Origin: an uncultured Planctomycetaceae bacterium
GTDB lineage: Bacteria; Planctomycetota; Planctomycetia; Planctomycetales; Planctomycetaceae
Length of the DNA stretch: 60,498 nt
NCBI GenBank assembly: GCA_903861195.1
Contig: CAIOTJ010000079.1
Location: 1 to 60,498 of the forward strand
Direction of reading: 5' to 3'
Shown here: positions 1-7,932 of the stretch, piece after piece
How the letters are laid out: every line of letters begins with the position of its first letter
How positions within the stretch are numbered: position 1 is the stretch's first letter
Notes under the pieces: generated by a model
Told to the model about the DNA's origin: nothing
Seen by the model: the letters and a program-made list of their open reading frames with translations, nothing else
Database searches by the model: none
Translations under genes and position numbers: made by a program

Positions 1-2
1 CC

Positions 3-122
3 CTGGCTGACTCCGTCGGCTACACCAGCGGCGACGTGGAGATCAACAGCTTTGAGATCTACACCGGCGTGATGCTGGACTTCAAGAAGATCAACAACAA
101 GAGCGGCTCGTTCGAAGAGTAG
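3..122 (+). CDS. C-terminal end of an unidentified protein (partial)
   Basis: An open frame runs from the left edge to a TAG at 120-122 and gives about 39 residues ending in SGSFEE. The segment alternates polar and hydrophobic residues (for example VEINSFEIYTGVMLDFKKI), which would fit beta-strands, but it is too short to name a family. A GC-rich hairpin follows the stop after about 30 bases, consistent with a real gene end. The gene starts upstream of the window. Confidence 0.6.
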   Translation: MADSVGYTSGDVEINSFEIYTGVMLDFKKINNKSGSFEE

Positions 123-154
123 TCCTCGCCGCGAGGTGCGACAGGAAATCTGTT

Positions 155-190
155 CCCCCGGCGGTTCCCAGTGGACTGCCGGGGGTTCTC
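155..190 (+). terminator. Terminator-like hairpin after the left-edge gene
   Basis: CCCCCGGC at 155-162 pairs perfectly with GCCGGGGG at 178-185 across a 15-nt loop, followed by a short T/C-rich tail without a strong T run. It lies between the stop at 122 and the lipoprotein gene starting at 216, which argues against translation starting at the upstream GTG at 171. Confidence 0.5.
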
Positions 191-215
191 TGTTGAATGC
201 TACGGAAATCTTTTG

Positions 216-1115
216 ATGGAAATGGGCATCTTGAACAAAAACCATGGAGCGTGTGAAGTCTTTGGCTTCTCTCCAATCGCTGTTTTCGGAGTCGGCCTGT
301 TGATTTCCGTCATTGGTGCTGCCGGTTGCGGACAGTCTCCTTTGGTGGCTCTCACGGCTGAGGAGACTTCCGCTGCCAAAGTTGTCGCTCAGACCACCTC
401 CGCGGCGCTGCAGGAGAGATTTCGCGTAACCCCGCATGCCTCGAATTCGGAGCTGGGAGGGCAGGTAATCGAAGTCAGTGGTGGGGTCATCCTGGTGGGA
501 ACCTCGCCGGATTTGGGAGATGTGATTCTCCTGAGTGGCGGAAGCAAGGGGAGCAAGCCGGTGGTCTGCCAAATGGCAGAGCCCCGCCCTTGGGATCGTG
601 TCACTCCAGGAATGCCCGTGACAGTCAAGGGTCAAGTGTGGCGAATGCAGCCGGGCAGTGCCCCATTGCTCAGGCAGGCCCATTTGGTTCACGTTGATTC
701 CCTCATGGCCGAGAGCATGCGATTTGCCGCGGAAGACGTCTGTGCAAGCTTCGCCGACAGTCGGTCGGAGGCGCATGAGGTTTTGGGTGAAAGGTGGATC
801 CGGGTCACCGGGGCAGTCGCATCAATCGATCGGATCAATGGTTGGCTCTATCTCACAGGTGGCACAGGGCGACTGGTCCGCTGCGCGCTGGCGGGAAAGG
901 AAGGTGAACTCTCCTGGGACGATGACTTGAAAGCCGCTGAGATCATTGAGGTTGTCGGACAAGTCGCGGACGGGGATCGTCGGCAGGTGATCCTGCAGGG
1001 CTGTTTGCCCCCCCGCAGGAATGTCGTTGGGCACGTTTCGGCACAAGGATCGTCCCCAGACGGATTACAACCCGGAATTGAAGGTCCGGGGACTCAGACG
1101 CCATCAGAAGAATGA
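216..1115 (+). CDS. OB-fold (tRNA_anti-like) lipoprotein
   Basis: The predicted protein has 299 residues. It has a hydrophobic segment ending in the lipobox IGAAGC (Cys near residue 38), so it is likely a lipid-anchored exported protein. Two weakly similar beta-rich units follow, around residues 75-180 and 190-280. Each has the GxVxxVxGxxxLxxxxGxxVxCxxxxxxxxxxGxxVxVxGxV pattern of the tRNA_anti-like OB-fold domain found in small exported bacterial proteins; the second ends VILQGC. In such proteins the domain is not known to bind tRNA. The start at 216 was chosen because the upstream GTG at 171 lies inside the hairpin. Its stop overlaps the next start (ATGA at 1112-1115), indicating translational coupling. 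Domain assignment is by pattern; the function is unknown. Confidence 0.75.
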   Translation: MEMGILNKNHGACEVFGFSPIAVFGVGLLISVIGAAGCGQSPLVALTAEETSAAKVVAQTTSAALQERFRVTPHASNSELGGQVIEVSGGVILVGTSPDLGDVILLSGGSKGSKPVVCQMAEPRPWDRVTPGMPVTVKGQVWRMQPGSAPLLRQAHLVHVDSLMAESMRFAAEDVCASFADSRSEAHEVLGERWIRVTGAVASIDRINGWLYLTGGTGRLVRCALAGKEGELSWDDDLKAAEIIEVVGQVADGDRRQVILQGCLPPRRNVVGHVSAQGSSPDGLQPGIEGPGTQTPSEE

Positions 1116-4100
1116 CGGCTACGACTGATGCCGCTCGGGTTGAATCTCTCCACGGCCCTTCACGGAACATTCATGTGACGGGACTAATCTCTGAAAGAAG
1201 GAAACTTGACGAAGTTCGCCCGGGCAGCGGCAAGTTGACCGGGATCGCGAATCCCTCTCCGGACCACGGAATGTCACAGAGTGGAGCCAGCAGGGAGTCT
1301 GACAGTGACCCCGCAATTGAAGAGGTGGGACGTGAACAGCCGGATCGGCGGCGTCCACACGGTATTTCTGTCTCCCCGGCGAAAGAGACCGGCCGATCAG
1401 GGGCGAAGGCCCGGCGACATCGATTGACGGACCCAAGTCCGGTTGGAAACGAATTCAGTGATCGGCCATTGTCCGATACGGTCTCAGATCCAGAGCTCTC
1501 GAATGAGGCTGCGGATCGAATTGCGGCAACGGCTGCGAAACCTGCCGAGAGAAGCAGTACCGGGCTGTTCCGAACCTGGTCATGGCGGCTGAGGCTACGT
1601 AAGCGGTGGAGCAACTCATCACGACAAGCCGCCCGTCGCGCGAAGGTGCTGGGAGAGATTGCGACGTCAGGCGGCAAGGATCTCGGTTCGATTGTTCGCC
1701 CCTCGCTGGCCGATACCTGGGTGGTCGTCCGCGAAGCCGCGGCCAAGGCCCTTGGGGCGATTCAGGATCGGGAATCCGTTTCAGACCTCATCGATGTGCT
1801 GTCGACAGATGAAAGTCCCGCCGTTCGACAGGCGGCCGCCTTGGCGCTGTGTCAATTGAAGGATCCCGAAGCGATCAGTTGCCTGTTGGTGTTCTTGCAG
1901 ACTTTCCCGAAACTCTCCTTGTCAATCAGCGACGGGATCATCCAAATCGGTCGCGCGGGAGTTCCCGCGCTGTTGACAGCTCTGGAAGATGGGGAGCCGG
2001 GCGTCAAGGTGAGCGCCTTGGAATTGCTCGGCCGTCTGGGTGACATCCGGAGCGTGCGTTCCGTGGTCAAAGGACTGTCCCACTCCGATGAGCGAGTCCG
2101 GACCGCCGCTGCCCGCTGCCTGGGAAATCTGCATGATCGTCGGGTCGAGCTTCCCTTGAGACAGGCTTTGGCTCGGGAGTCTTCGCCGACCGTCATCGCA
2201 GGTATTTTGAGGGCACTGGGGGTGTTGGGGTGCGAGGGAGAGCCAGCCGGGTTTTATCCTTATCTGCAGCATGCTTCGACATCCTGTCGGGAGGCCGCCT
2301 GCCAGCTGGTAGCGCGGCTGGGAGACAGTCGTGCGAATGGGCCACTCGTGCAGTTGCTGTCCGATCCGGAGCCGGAGGTGCGCCGCGAGGCGGCTTTGGC
2401 GCTCAGTCAGCTCGCCCCTCCACAGGCGTTCCCCGCGTTGGTCAAGCTCCTGGGCGACCCAGCCGACGAAGTTCGGGCGGCCGGCTGCCGGGCCCTGGGT
2501 GGTCTGCACGACTCGCGAGCTTTGGCTCCACTCTGCCAAGCGCTTCAGGACGATTACGAGTCAGTGCGAATCGCGGCGGCCAATGCGTTGGGACTCTTGG
2601 GTGATAGCCAAGCTGTCGCACTGTTGTGTGAGGCGGTCCTTCTGGAGCGACTGCAGGATCCGCAAATTGCCTGTATTCGCGCCTTGGGACAACTGGCGGA
2701 CGCAGGCAGCCTGCCGGCCTTGAAACAACTGCTCAGGCGACCGACCCAGGTCAGGACCCAGGCGGTTGTGGCGATCGGTCAGCTCGCCACGACTGAAGCT
2801 GTTGATGTGCTGATTCCCCTGCTGGAAGATCCCCAGGCAATCATCCGGTATCACGCGATCCTGGGTTTGGGCAACATTGGTGACCAGCGTGCCATTCCCG
2901 CCCTCGAGAAGCGAATTTCTGATCCCGAAACTCTGGTTTTGCGGGGCGTGGTCCGGGCCATGGGACACTTTGCGACGGCTCAGGCGAAGATCCTGAAAGG
3001 CCGTGCCGAGTCGGCGCTGCGTGCGGCTCTCGATCGACCGCAGGATCCAGCTCCTCAAGTCTCGGCGTCCCGGCCGAAAGGTGGTGCCCAAAGGATCCTT
3101 GCTTCGCCGACAGCGTGGCTGGCCTTGATCTCACTGATCGGGGCGGGGGGGCTGGGTCTGTGGTGGGGCTGGGGACGCACCACGGTTCCTGAGGGAACAG
3201 CGCGGGGAGCTTCGCTGGCTTTCTCCCGGGGCGATATCGCCGGCCTGGGGGCCTCGATCGATCCGAATGAACTGCGGGTGGCCACGTCGGGCGGCTGGCT
3301 GGAACGGTGGAACGCCGACACCGGTCAATTGGTGGCCAGAGCCGAAAAACGCATCGACATCGGGGCGACAGCGCGATTCTCGGCAGACGGATCGGTCTTG
3401 GTGACGCCTCTGGGAAACCACCTCGTGGTCTGTGATGCGACGACTGGGGAAGAGCGGTCGAAAGTTCCAGTGTCTCAAAGGCTACGGTGGTTACGGCTGG
3501 ACCGCCGCGGAGAAGAACTGGCCAGTTGGGAGCCAGAGAAGGGAATGACAATCTGGAGCCTGCGCTCAGCACAACCGGTCTGGCAGATTGACCGCGATCC
3601 AGATCTTCCCTGGAGCTGTGTGGCGGTGACCGAAGATTTCGGGCGGGTGGCGATCGGACTGACATCGGGAGATGTCTTGGTTTTCGACACCGGTTCCACG
3701 CGTCGCATGACCCGCCTCAAATCGGTCATGCCGCAACCAAGTCAGCTCGAATTCAGCCCGGATGGAAAGATTCTGGCCGTGGTCAACGGTCGCGGGCAGG
3801 TGGTGTTGATGGACCCCGCGACGAACCGGGTGCTGGAAAGTGCCGATTGCGGAGTTTCAGGGGTCGCGGCCCTCGCCTGGACCCGAGATGGAAACCGATT
3901 GGTCGGAATTGGTGGCGACGCGATTTTCCAATGCGAACGTCGAGACGGCAGGATCACACGTGCGGCGTTTGCTGAGCAAGCGAATCGATCAGGACTGGTG
4001 TTCGATCAACTTTGGGTGGATCCATCGGACCGGCATGTTGCGGCCGCCAGCACGCAGGGACGCGTAGTGCTCTTGTGGAGCCTGCCGCAACTCACACCCC

Positions 4101-4123
4101 GAGCCTCCTTGCAGGCCCCCTGA
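1112..4123 (+). CDS. HEAT-repeat protein with one membrane segment and a WD40/PQQ-like beta-propeller
   Basis: The protein has 1003 residues. Residues 1-150 are charged and low in complexity. Residues about 175-630 hold many 30-35-residue HEAT/PBS-lyase-type repeats, with phrases such as VRxxAAxALGxLxDxxAVxxL repeated through the region. A single hydrophobic segment lies near residues 665-688 (WLALISLIGAGGLGLWW). The last 300 residues form short WD40/quinoprotein-like blades (FSPDGKILAVV, WTRDGNRLVGIG). The layout suggests a cytoplasmic HEAT scaffold joined through one helix to a propeller on the far side of the membrane. It overlaps the upstream lipoprotein gene by 4 bases. The HEAT, transmembrane, propeller order is unusual; no enzymatic motif is seen. 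Confidence 0.85.
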   Translation: MTATTDAARVESLHGPSRNIHVTGLISERRKLDEVRPGSGKLTGIANPSPDHGMSQSGASRESDSDPAIEEVGREQPDRRRPHGISVSPAKETGRSGAKARRHRLTDPSPVGNEFSDRPLSDTVSDPELSNEAADRIAATAAKPAERSSTGLFRTWSWRLRLRKRWSNSSRQAARRAKVLGEIATSGGKDLGSIVRPSLADTWVVVREAAAKALGAIQDRESVSDLIDVLSTDESPAVRQAAALALCQLKDPEAISCLLVFLQTFPKLSLSISDGIIQIGRAGVPALLTALEDGEPGVKVSALELLGRLGDIRSVRSVVKGLSHSDERVRTAAARCLGNLHDRRVELPLRQALARESSPTVIAGILRALGVLGCEGEPAGFYPYLQHASTSCREAACQLVARLGDSRANGPLVQLLSDPEPEVRREAALALSQLAPPQAFPALVKLLGDPADEVRAAGCRALGGLHDSRALAPLCQALQDDYESVRIAAANALGLLGDSQAVALLCEAVLLERLQDPQIACIRALGQLADAGSLPALKQLLRRPTQVRTQAVVAIGQLATTEAVDVLIPLLEDPQAIIRYHAILGLGNIGDQRAIPALEKRISDPETLVLRGVVRAMGHFATAQAKILKGRAESALRAALDRPQDPAPQVSASRPKGGAQRILASPTAWLALISLIGAGGLGLWWGWGRTTVPEGTARGASLAFSRGDIAGLGASIDPNELRVATSGGWLERWNADTGQLVARAEKRIDIGATARFSADGSVLVTPLGNHLVVCDATTGEERSKVPVSQRLRWLRLDRRGEELASWEPEKGMTIWSLRSAQPVWQIDRDPDLPWSCVAVTEDFGRVAIGLTSGDVLVFDTGSTRRMTRLKSVMPQPSQLEFSPDGKILAVVNGRGQVVLMDPATNRVLESADCGVSGVAALAWTRDGNRLVGIGGDAIFQCERRDGRITRAAFAEQANRSGLVFDQLWVDPSDRHVAAASTQGRVVLLWSLPQLTPRASLQAP

Positions 4124-4161
4124 CAGCCCGCCGGACACCGCGGCACCTGAATGATGGAGAC

Positions 4162-5004
4162 ATGATGAACTACACAGCGTGGGTCAAACTTCGAAATGTC
4201 CTGGAAGCCTGCTCTGCGGCGACTGGGGCTCCGGCGGGCTGGCTGCCTCTGGTCGTCCCGCTGGTCGGGCTGATGCTGATCTCGGGATGTGGCGATGAGT
4301 CCAAGTTTCGCCCCAAGGTCGGCGGAGGGCTGAAGCGTGACGCCGGAGATGAGCCCGCGCCGGCGAGCGTGCCCAACTCGCCGGGTTCCCCCGTCACGGC
4401 TCAACCTGCGGCCACGGGAGGCGACGTGGCCATGAGCAGGACCCAGGGAGGGGAACCGCCGGCACCTCCATCGCCACCCTCCGCTGGTCCAACGAATTCT
4501 TCGCCCCCGGGCGGCGCCCCGGTGTTCCGACCGCGTCGACCTGCGGCACGACGTCCCGGAGCGGATGGTGCCGCCCCGGCATCCCAAATGCAGCTGGAGT
4601 GCAACGGGAAAGTCCTGATCCGCCCTCTGGTCCTGAGACCAGTGCTGCAGGCCCCGGGGCGGAAGACGGTCTGGCTGTTGACCTCATCGGCCGATGAGGA
4701 GCGGGCGTCATCTCCGGCCGTATGTTTGCGTTTTGAGACCGAGGGGGAAGACCCCGAAGCCTGGGTGGGTCGTCCCTGGAGTGGGCAGATGTTTGTGCAG
4801 ATCGCGGGTACCCGGCAGATTTTTGGGACAGCGCTCGAAGGGGAGGTGCGGGTCGAATTCTCTGTCTGGGATGCCGAAGGGGCTGAGGGACGGATCTTGC
4901 CCGGGGAACTGCAATCTGCGACAGGTGATAAACCCGTCCCATACGAAGGGACTTTCGTTGCCACGACCCAGGTAGCCACCGCACCGGAAGGAGAATCGGA
5001 GTGA
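4162..5004 (+). CDS. Proline-rich lipoprotein of unknown function
   Basis: The predicted protein has about 280 residues. The start is ATG 4162 or the adjacent ATG 4165, with GGAGA at 4156-4160 as ribosome binding site. A hydrophobic stretch (LPLVVPLVGLMLISGC) ends in a lipobox with Cys near residue 43, so export and lipidation are likely. Residues about 60-140 are rich in Pro, Ala and Gly, typical of a flexible linker reaching from the membrane. The C-terminal 140 residues are a compact mixed region (VLRPVLQAPGRKTVWLLT... FETEGED) that I do not recognise. It lies in the same unit as the HEAT/propeller gene and the following gene, whose GTG start overlaps its stop (GTGA at 5001-5004). Confidence 0.7.
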   Translation: MMNYTAWVKLRNVLEACSAATGAPAGWLPLVVPLVGLMLISGCGDESKFRPKVGGGLKRDAGDEPAPASVPNSPGSPVTAQPAATGGDVAMSRTQGGEPPAPPSPPSAGPTNSSPPGGAPVFRPRRPAARRPGADGAAPASQMQLECNGKVLIRPLVLRPVLQAPGRKTVWLLTSSADEERASSPAVCLRFETEGEDPEAWVGRPWSGQMFVQIAGTRQIFGTALEGEVRVEFSVWDAEGAEGRILPGELQSATGDKPVPYEGTFVATTQVATAPEGESE

Positions 5005-6833
5005 CCGTCGTGACCGTAAAAAATGTTGGGGGCGGGAGACATTTTGGGGACGGAGTCGAGAGTCCGCGGACCGTGCGCCCAGGGGCGCTCTTTGCGTCCA
5101 TTCTGATTTGCCTGGCGTGCCAGGGATCGGTCAACGCGGAGGGACCGTCGACATCCTCGCCTGAGACTTCGCTGGCGGTCCGGCCGATCGAGCCACTGTC
5201 TGGCTGGATTGATGAACTGCAGACGCTCAACGGTCGTTTACAGGAGCGGCTGCGGGAATTCCAGACCGACCCTCCCAAGCTGTCGAGTGTAGCCGACCTG
5301 AATGACGCCTATCGACAAACTGTCCGCATCACGCGGCTGGCGCGGCGGCTGATTGAGGTCCGAGAACCCGCGGGTGCCGACTTTTTGGCCCGCGCGGAGG
5401 CTGCCCAAAAGCGACTGAAGAAATGGGCCGAACAGATCCGCCAGGATCCCGAGTTCAATCGGGTCCAGGCTCGGATTCGGAAGGATTTCGTGTCGGAGTC
5501 GAAGTCGCGTGAGAAGCGGTTGTCCAAGGTACGGGGCTTTGTCCGCCAGGCCGACTGGGACAAAGCCGAAGAGGCTCTGGCCGAGTTGGTCGATGACCTG
5601 CCGTCCGCAGGACTGTGGCTGGATGCCAGCCTGACTCAGCAGGGGCTGGAGATGTTTGAGAACGACCGGCGGGAGGTCTTTCGTGGTCATACCCGGTTTG
5701 TCCAGGAACTGTTGTCCCGTTCTCTGGAGGATTCGCAATTGATCCAGGCCCCGCCGGTTGAGGCCCAGAGACAACGGATTGAGCGGGCCGTGCGCGATCA
5801 TCAACAGTCGCCCGAGGTCGTGTACCAGGGTGAGTCGCAGAATGGTCCCGCGCTGGCGAGACGGTTTTTCGAGGACTGTCGTGAGATGCAGTTGCAGATG
5901 ATCCGGCATGCCGCAGCGAGCAGTTATCTTCAACAACCACGGGCCCTGGTCGCGGAGCAGGCGCTGGACTCGCTGGTCGATCGGTATCCGGAATTGATTG
6001 AAGAACTGGCACGCTCCGATGCGCAACGCGGAGGGGAACGGATGGAGCTCCTGAAGAAATACGCTGATTATGTGGCCGCCCTGGCACCGCTCGCAGCGGG
6101 TTTGTTTGACGAGACCCGAGTGGCCAACCTGCAAAAGTCTCTGGCTCCGCTGGCCAATCACCCCGAGATTCGGGACGAGGTCCAGGGATATCGGGCCGCC
6201 ACCGAGGGGGTTTTGACGTGGCGGCGGAAAATGGCCGATGCCCAGGTGGCGGCCCTGTCGACCGAGTTCGATTCGCTGGACCAGGCACTGCAGAAAGCCG
6301 GGCAGGGATCGACGGGCCGTGAAGACTCATTTCGATGGACTCAGGCTCCTGGAGAGGTCGCAGATCCCCTGAACGAGTTGATCCCGTTCCTGGGAGGCAA
6401 GGCTGAGAATCGCCCGGTCAGGCTCAAGTCGGTCGATGCAAGCCGCGATGATAATCGCCGGGGGACGACAACCGCCCGGGGAGCTGCGTATGGCATCGTG
6501 ACGGTCCCCCGGGTTCCCCAGGGCATCCTCTCTGGACTGCGGCGAGATCTGCTGGTCGATTCCCAACACCCTCCGCTGACACTCAAAGCCGCCGCCGCGC
6601 TCTGGGCCGTGGAGCAGGGGTGTGCGGACGAAGTGGGGGGACAGATCACCGAAGTCGGCTCCGAAGCCGTTGCTCCCGCCTGGCTCGGTCTGACCCGGCA
6701 GAACGCGACCTACCTTCCAGTGGGGGCCCAGGTGACGCGCGACTTCCGCAATCTCGACAAGGCAATGTGCCTGACCGTGACGATCCAGCCAACCTGGATT
6801 CGATATGGCACCGTGTTGATTCGGCTGCGGTGA
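5001..6833 (+). CDS. Exported alpha-helical protein of unknown function
   Basis: The protein has 610 residues from GTG 5001, preceded by GGAAGGAG at 4986-4993 with good spacing. A signal peptide-like segment (ALFASILICLACQGSVNAEG) lies near residues 29-48. Residues 70-450 are strongly helical and charged, with many Arg, Glu and Gln, resembling coiled-coil or tandem helical-hairpin proteins. A shorter mixed segment near residues 500-610 (LGLTRQNATYLPVGAQV) closes the protein. No enzymatic motif is visible. It is the last gene of the unit 216-6833 and its start overlaps the previous stop. It is probably periplasmic or surface-located; the function cannot be inferred. Confidence 0.75.
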   Translation: MTVVTVKNVGGGRHFGDGVESPRTVRPGALFASILICLACQGSVNAEGPSTSSPETSLAVRPIEPLSGWIDELQTLNGRLQERLREFQTDPPKLSSVADLNDAYRQTVRITRLARRLIEVREPAGADFLARAEAAQKRLKKWAEQIRQDPEFNRVQARIRKDFVSESKSREKRLSKVRGFVRQADWDKAEEALAELVDDLPSAGLWLDASLTQQGLEMFENDRREVFRGHTRFVQELLSRSLEDSQLIQAPPVEAQRQRIERAVRDHQQSPEVVYQGESQNGPALARRFFEDCREMQLQMIRHAAASSYLQQPRALVAEQALDSLVDRYPELIEELARSDAQRGGERMELLKKYADYVAALAPLAAGLFDETRVANLQKSLAPLANHPEIRDEVQGYRAATEGVLTWRRKMADAQVAALSTEFDSLDQALQKAGQGSTGREDSFRWTQAPGEVADPLNELIPFLGGKAENRPVRLKSVDASRDDNRRGTTTARGAAYGIVTVPRVPQGILSGLRRDLLVDSQHPPLTLKAAAALWAVEQGCADEVGGQITEVGSEAVAPAWLGLTRQNATYLPVGAQVTRDFRNLDKAMCLTVTIQPTWIRYGTVLIRLR

Positions 6834-6936
6834 AAACTCACGGAAGTCGGAATCGGGATTTCCCCGCTCCGCAGCTTTGATCTCAGCGATGAGCTTCCGT
6901 CGCCCGGAGTTCAATGGCAACTGAGCCGTATCCGGA

Positions 6937-7140
6937 TCAGGTCATCCAGGCTTTGATCAGGACCAACAAAGCCCAACCTGAAAAGACTCCCAGAACATAA
7001 GTCCCCAGAATCAAAAGCACTTTGGGAATGGTTGTGGACCAGATCAGGAATGAGACATCCACGGATCCGAGGTTCTGAGCGGCGAAAATCAGCACAACGA
7101 CCGCGAACAGGGCGGCGATGATTCCCGTGACATGGTGCAT
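6937..7140 (-). CDS. LapA-domain (DUF1049) small membrane protein
   Basis: The protein has 67 residues with two hydrophobic helices (IIAALFAVVVLIFAAQN and VLLILGTYVLGVFSGWALLV) joined by the short NLGSVDVSFLIWST segment typical of the LapA/DUF1049 family. In enterobacteria LapA works with LapB in controlling lipopolysaccharide synthesis; many bacteria carry this small protein alone. GAGGAT lies upstream of the start. It is the last gene of a - strand run that begins with the DUF4239 gene, 46 bases downstream of the AIM24 gene. The family call is good; the role here is inferred only. Confidence 0.8.
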   Translation of the reverse strand: MHHVTGIIAALFAVVVLIFAAQNLGSVDVSFLIWSTTIPKVLLILGTYVLGVFSGWALLVLIKAWMT

Positions 7141-7186
7141 GGCGAACGATCCTCAATCCAATCGTGAAGCAAAACGTGAGAGAGAG

Positions 7187-7861
7187 TTATTCCAGCAGGG
7201 CTGCATCTTGAGCTCGTTGCCGAACCAGCTTCAGTCTCCAGTAGGGGGTGGTACACATGAGCAGTCGCCCAGCCCCCTCATAGACTCGCGAGAGATTCTC
7301 TCCGGACATCCAATAACTGAGCAGTGACCGTGCCGGCCGACGCATCGAGAATTTGATTCCACTGGTTCGCGCAAGGACGAATGACCCGTCGACCACGAGA
7401 CGTTCATTCTTCAATTCGATCTCATGGACGGGACCGTCGACACTCAGGACCGCCCGTCCCTCTCCCTGAAGAAAGGTCTTGAACCACAGGAATCCCTCAC
7501 CAGCCCAGAAGGCCGTGGTCATCCATTCCCGATAGATTCCCAGGTTGACCCCCGCATCGGCGGCCCAGAAACAGCGGTGATCGAGCACCCATTTCTCGCC
7601 CGGACGAACATCGAAGATGTGGTAGCCGCCCAATGTGGAATCCAGATAGACATCGCCGGTTCCTGTAAATCGGGGACGAATCAACGATTCATCGGAGAAC
7701 AGCGAGATCCACCAAGCCCGCAGTGAAGGGAGGGGCACGTCCATCGTCACTTCCCCACTCATATGATTCAGCGCCCGGTGCTCGGTTCGAACACTCTGGT
7801 TCTCGAGGTGGACCTTGACCCAGCGCATGCCCTCGGACTCTTCGATTCGGAAGTCAGCCAT
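7187..7861 (-). CDS. AIM24 family protein
   Basis: The protein has 224 residues starting MADFRIEESEG. It has the repeated beta-strand pattern of the AIM24/TIGR00266 family, with WAADAGVNLGIYREW and GEGFLWFKTFLQGEGRAVL in the central part. Members are predicted double beta-barrel proteins; bacterial functions are largely unknown, although the mitochondrial relative affects inner-membrane organisation. A longer reading frame extends to 7918, but its extra 19 residues do not look like family sequence, so the inner ATG was chosen. The gene sits between the binding-protein gene and the LapA-domain gene on the same strand. Confidence 0.75.
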   Translation of the reverse strand: MADFRIEESEGMRWVKVHLENQSVRTEHRALNHMSGEVTMDVPLPSLRAWWISLFSDESLIRPRFTGTGDVYLDSTLGGYHIFDVRPGEKWVLDHRCFWAADAGVNLGIYREWMTTAFWAGEGFLWFKTFLQGEGRAVLSVDGPVHEIELKNERLVVDGSFVLARTSGIKFSMRRPARSLLSYWMSGENLSRVYEGAGRLLMCTTPYWRLKLVRQRAQDAALLE

Positions 7862-7932
7862 GGATGAACACCAGAAGAAGGAAGTGCGCAACCTTGCCTG
7901 GGAGGCGATCCGCACCATTCGTGAGACTCGGG

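Noticed and set aside
171-215. GTG start at 171 for the OB-fold lipoprotein
   Set aside because: It lies within the terminator-like hairpin; the ATG at 216 gives a normal lipoprotein signal.
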